Of a stretch of 43,006 nt of DNA, positions 41,277 to 43,006 are shown piece after piece (positions within the stretch are counted from its first letter, which is position 1; each line of letters begins with the position of its first letter). Both the position numbers and the translations under genes were made by a program. The stretch comes from a virus. The stretch lies in the IMG/VR virus record IMGVR_UViG_3300005617_000580, positions 1 to 43,006 of that record. The stretch is one strand, 5' to 3'. A model generated the notes under the pieces. The model did no database searches. It was not told the DNA's origin and worked only from the letters and a program-made list of their open reading frames with translations.

Positions 41277-43006
41277 GCGCGGAACAATATCTTCGATTCG
41301 GCAAGATCGGCACCAAACTCAAGAAATCGGCGAAGGTGCGCGGCCCGCACCTGCCGTTCACCGACGGCGACTACAAGCTCGAGTTCACCGGCGGCGTCGG
41401 TAAGATGGCCGCGTCTCTTCTCCCGAAGACCGACTGGAGACGCCCGACTGTGATGCCGGACTTGTCGGGCGCTCACGGAATCAGCGTCGACATCGAGTCG
41501 TTCGATCCCGAGCTTCACTCTAAAGGCCCCGGGTTCGTGCGCAAGAACGCCGAGATCATCGGAGTCGGCGTGTCGGCGCGTTGGACGAACGGCGAGCGAT
41601 TCAAAGGTTACTACCCGATCAGGCATCGCGCGGGCGCGGAAGACAACTTCGACGAGAAGCGAGTCTTCGACTGGCTAAGCTCGCGCGAAGGCCTCAACAA
41701 CGATCGGCCGAAGATCGGTGCAAACCTGCCGTACGATCTCGAGGGATTCGCCGTCGACGGCGGGTTCAAGGTGTCGGGCCCGATCTTCGACATTCAGAAC
41801 GCCGAAGGCATCTTGGACGAAGAGTCCGCCCGAGCCACCTGCGAGGAGCATCGCGGCTTCGCTCTCGAGAAGCTGGGCTGGAAGTACGTCGGTCGGGGCA
41901 AGAACGAGGCCGCTCTCAAAGCCATTCAGGCGGCGCTGGGTAAGAAGAACGTCAAAGGCTCGATGCGGGATCTCCCGCCCGCCTCAGGCCCGGGAAAGTA
42001 CGGTGAGGACGACACCGAGCTCGCCTTCGACGTCTGGGACTGCCAGGAGCCGATCATCCGACGCGAGAATCTCGACGCCATCTGGAAGTTGGAGTGTGAC
42101 CTCCTTCCCGTGCTTCTGGAGATGCGTCTGCGAGGCGTCCGAGTCGATCTGGAGCGAGCCGAGATCGCTTCGCGAGAGATGCAGTCGGAACTCGGAAAAG
42201 AGCTCGACATCTTGCAGGCGGTCGCGGGGCGAAAAGTCGACCCATGGAAAAACGACAGCCTCGTCCAACTGTGCGAGGCGATCGACGTGCCGTTCATGCG
42301 AACGGCCGCCGGCAATCCGTCTTTCACGGCCCCCTGGTTGAAGGATCAGAAGCATCCCGCGCTTCAAAAGATTCTTTTCATACGGCGTCTCGAAAACATG
42401 GAGCGGAATTTCATCCGCGGCGTGATCATGGGCGCCAACGTCAACGGACGTCTTCATACTCAATTTCATCAACTGCGAAGATCCACCGACGAGGAAGAGG
42501 ACGGAGAAGAAGGCACTCGCTCAGGCCGCTTGTCGTCCGCCAACCCGAATCTTCAGCAGGTGCCGAAGAGAGACAAGCGATTCGGCCCTCTCATTCGAAG
42601 TATGTTCGTGCCCGAGTCAGGGGAGCGCTGGTTCCGCGGAGACTACTCCGGTCAAGAATTTCGATTGCTGGCGCACTACGCCGCTCGCGCCGCGATGGCC
42701 GGCATGCTCAGTGAGAAGGCGACGGCCGCGGCGATGGCGTTGATGCGGGAGTACAACGCCAACCCGGGGCTGGACTATCACGGCAAGATCGCTCAGATGA
42801 CCGGTCTGGACCGAGACTCGGTGGCCAAGCCGCTGAACCTCATGCTGGTGTACGGCGCCGGTCGCAGAAAGGTCGCCGTGTCGACCAAGTGGATCACCGA
42901 GTCTCAGTTTCGTGATCGAGAGTTCAAGCTGCCGAGCGAAGTCAATCAGTTTTTCGATATATATCACGAAGGCGTTCCGTTCGTTCAAGAGCTGCTGAAG
43001 TCGACC
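41273..43006 (+). CDS. polA-like: DNA polymerase, family A, partial (578 codons in window)
   Basis: The ATG at 41273 overlaps the synthase stop. The 3'-5' exonuclease domain shows SVDIESFDPE (Asp73, Glu75) and GANLPYDLEGF. The polymerase domain has SGRLSSANPNLQQVPKRDKR, then motif A RGDYSGQEFRLLAHYA (Asp457) and motif B AKPLNLMLVYGAG (Lys519). The gene runs off the window end before motif C (HDE). In motif A Gly separates Ser and Gln (DYSGQE against DYSQIE in most enzymes), a phage variation. It replicates the phage genome and would have to accept a modified dNTP if one is made. Confidence 0.9.
   Translation, partial: MSAEQYLRFGKIGTKLKKSAKVRGPHLPFTDGDYKLEFTGGVGKMAASLLPKTDWRRPTVMPDLSGAHGISVDIESFDPELHSKGPGFVRKNAEIIGVGVSARWTNGERFKGYYPIRHRAGAEDNFDEKRVFDWLSSREGLNNDRPKIGANLPYDLEGFAVDGGFKVSGPIFDIQNAEGILDEESARATCEEHRGFALEKLGWKYVGRGKNEAALKAIQAALGKKNVKGSMRDLPPASGPGKYGEDDTELAFDVWDCQEPIIRRENLDAIWKLECDLLPVLLEMRLRGVRVDLERAEIASREMQSELGKELDILQAVAGRKVDPWKNDSLVQLCEAIDVPFMRTAAGNPSFTAPWLKDQKHPALQKILFIRRLENMERNFIRGVIMGANVNGRLHTQFHQLRRSTDEEEDGEEGTRSGRLSSANPNLQQVPKRDKRFGPLIRSMFVPESGERWFRGDYSGQEFRLLAHYAARAAMAGMLSEKATAAAMALMREYNANPGLDYHGKIAQMTGLDRDSVAKPLNLMLVYGAGRRKVAVSTKWITESQFRDREFKLPSEVNQFFDIYHEGVPFVQELLKST

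Noticed and set aside
41401-41406. TAAGAT in the DNA polymerase gene as a promoter
   Set aside because: It lies inside conserved coding sequence and lacks both the upstream CTTCTCGGG word and the operator repeat.
1-43006. tRNA genes, CRISPR arrays, integrase or insertion sequences
   Set aside because: None was found on reading both strands. A computed tRNA scan would be needed to exclude a divergent tRNA fully.

Overview
The window is a contiguous piece of a tailed double-stranded DNA phage, most probably a siphovirus. Gene order, gene density and content all point that way: terminase, portal, scaffold, major capsid, head-tail joining, major tail protein and tail-assembly chaperone follow one another on the minus strand, and a dense early and replication arm runs on the plus strand. 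No integrase, rRNA, tRNA or CRISPR array was seen. The DNA is GC-rich, most genes have Shine-Dalgarno (SD) sequences of the GGAG type, and stop/start overlaps (ATGA, GTGA, TGATG) are the rule. The host cannot be named from the sequence. A Tat-type signal and several Sec-type signals show that it is a bacterium with those export systems. Both ends of the window cut a gene: the tail chaperone frameshift product on the left and DNA polymerase on the right.

Left arm (1-19269, minus strand, reading leftwards from 19269): terminase small subunit, a coiled-coil protein, terminase large subunit, a small beta-rich protein, portal, a cluster of four membrane or accessory proteins including an SPFH/stomatin-like protein, scaffold, major capsid protein, a run of small decoration or fibre-like proteins, an Ala/Gly/Ser/Val repeat protein, an SGNH hydrolase fibre or spike, a head-tail connector candidate, a MuF-type protein, two tail-completion proteins, major tail protein, and a tail chaperone with a -1 frame extension. 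Several intergenic hairpins probably set the relative expression of the blocks.

Centre (19270-19694): a divergent control region built on a 29-bp perfect inverted repeat with mirrored promoter-like sequences at its outer edges. Related CTCCGAGACC / GGTCTCGGAG inverted repeats recur upstream of other early transcription units (about 19641, 20653, 21287, 26019 and 30021). They accompany a repeated TAAGAT promoter-like element. The phage encodes its own FliA-type sigma factor (24964-25563), faced by a convergent winged-helix regulator on the opposite strand.

Right arm (19695-43006, plus strand): small regulators, zinc-ribbon microproteins and membrane peptides (19.7-30.1 kb); an Ig-like domain protein and a Clp/Hsp100-type AAA+ ATPase (30.1-32.5 kb); then a nucleotide and DNA-modification block (34.1-41.3 kb). 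That block holds a UDG-superfamily protein, a nucleoside 2-deoxyribosyltransferase-like protein, a Nudix hydrolase, a GT-B-like glycosyltransferase candidate, a PUA/ASCH-like protein, a C5-cytosine methyltransferase homologue, a thymidylate-kinase-like enzyme and a thymidylate synthase / dNMP hydroxymethylase homologue. The synthase homologue carries Asp where thymidylate synthases have the dUMP-recognising Asn. A family A DNA polymerase follows. The most exciting reading is that this block makes and glycosylates a modified pyrimidine (for example 5-hydroxymethylcytosine) in the phage DNA. That is inference from domain content and one diagnostic residue, not proof.
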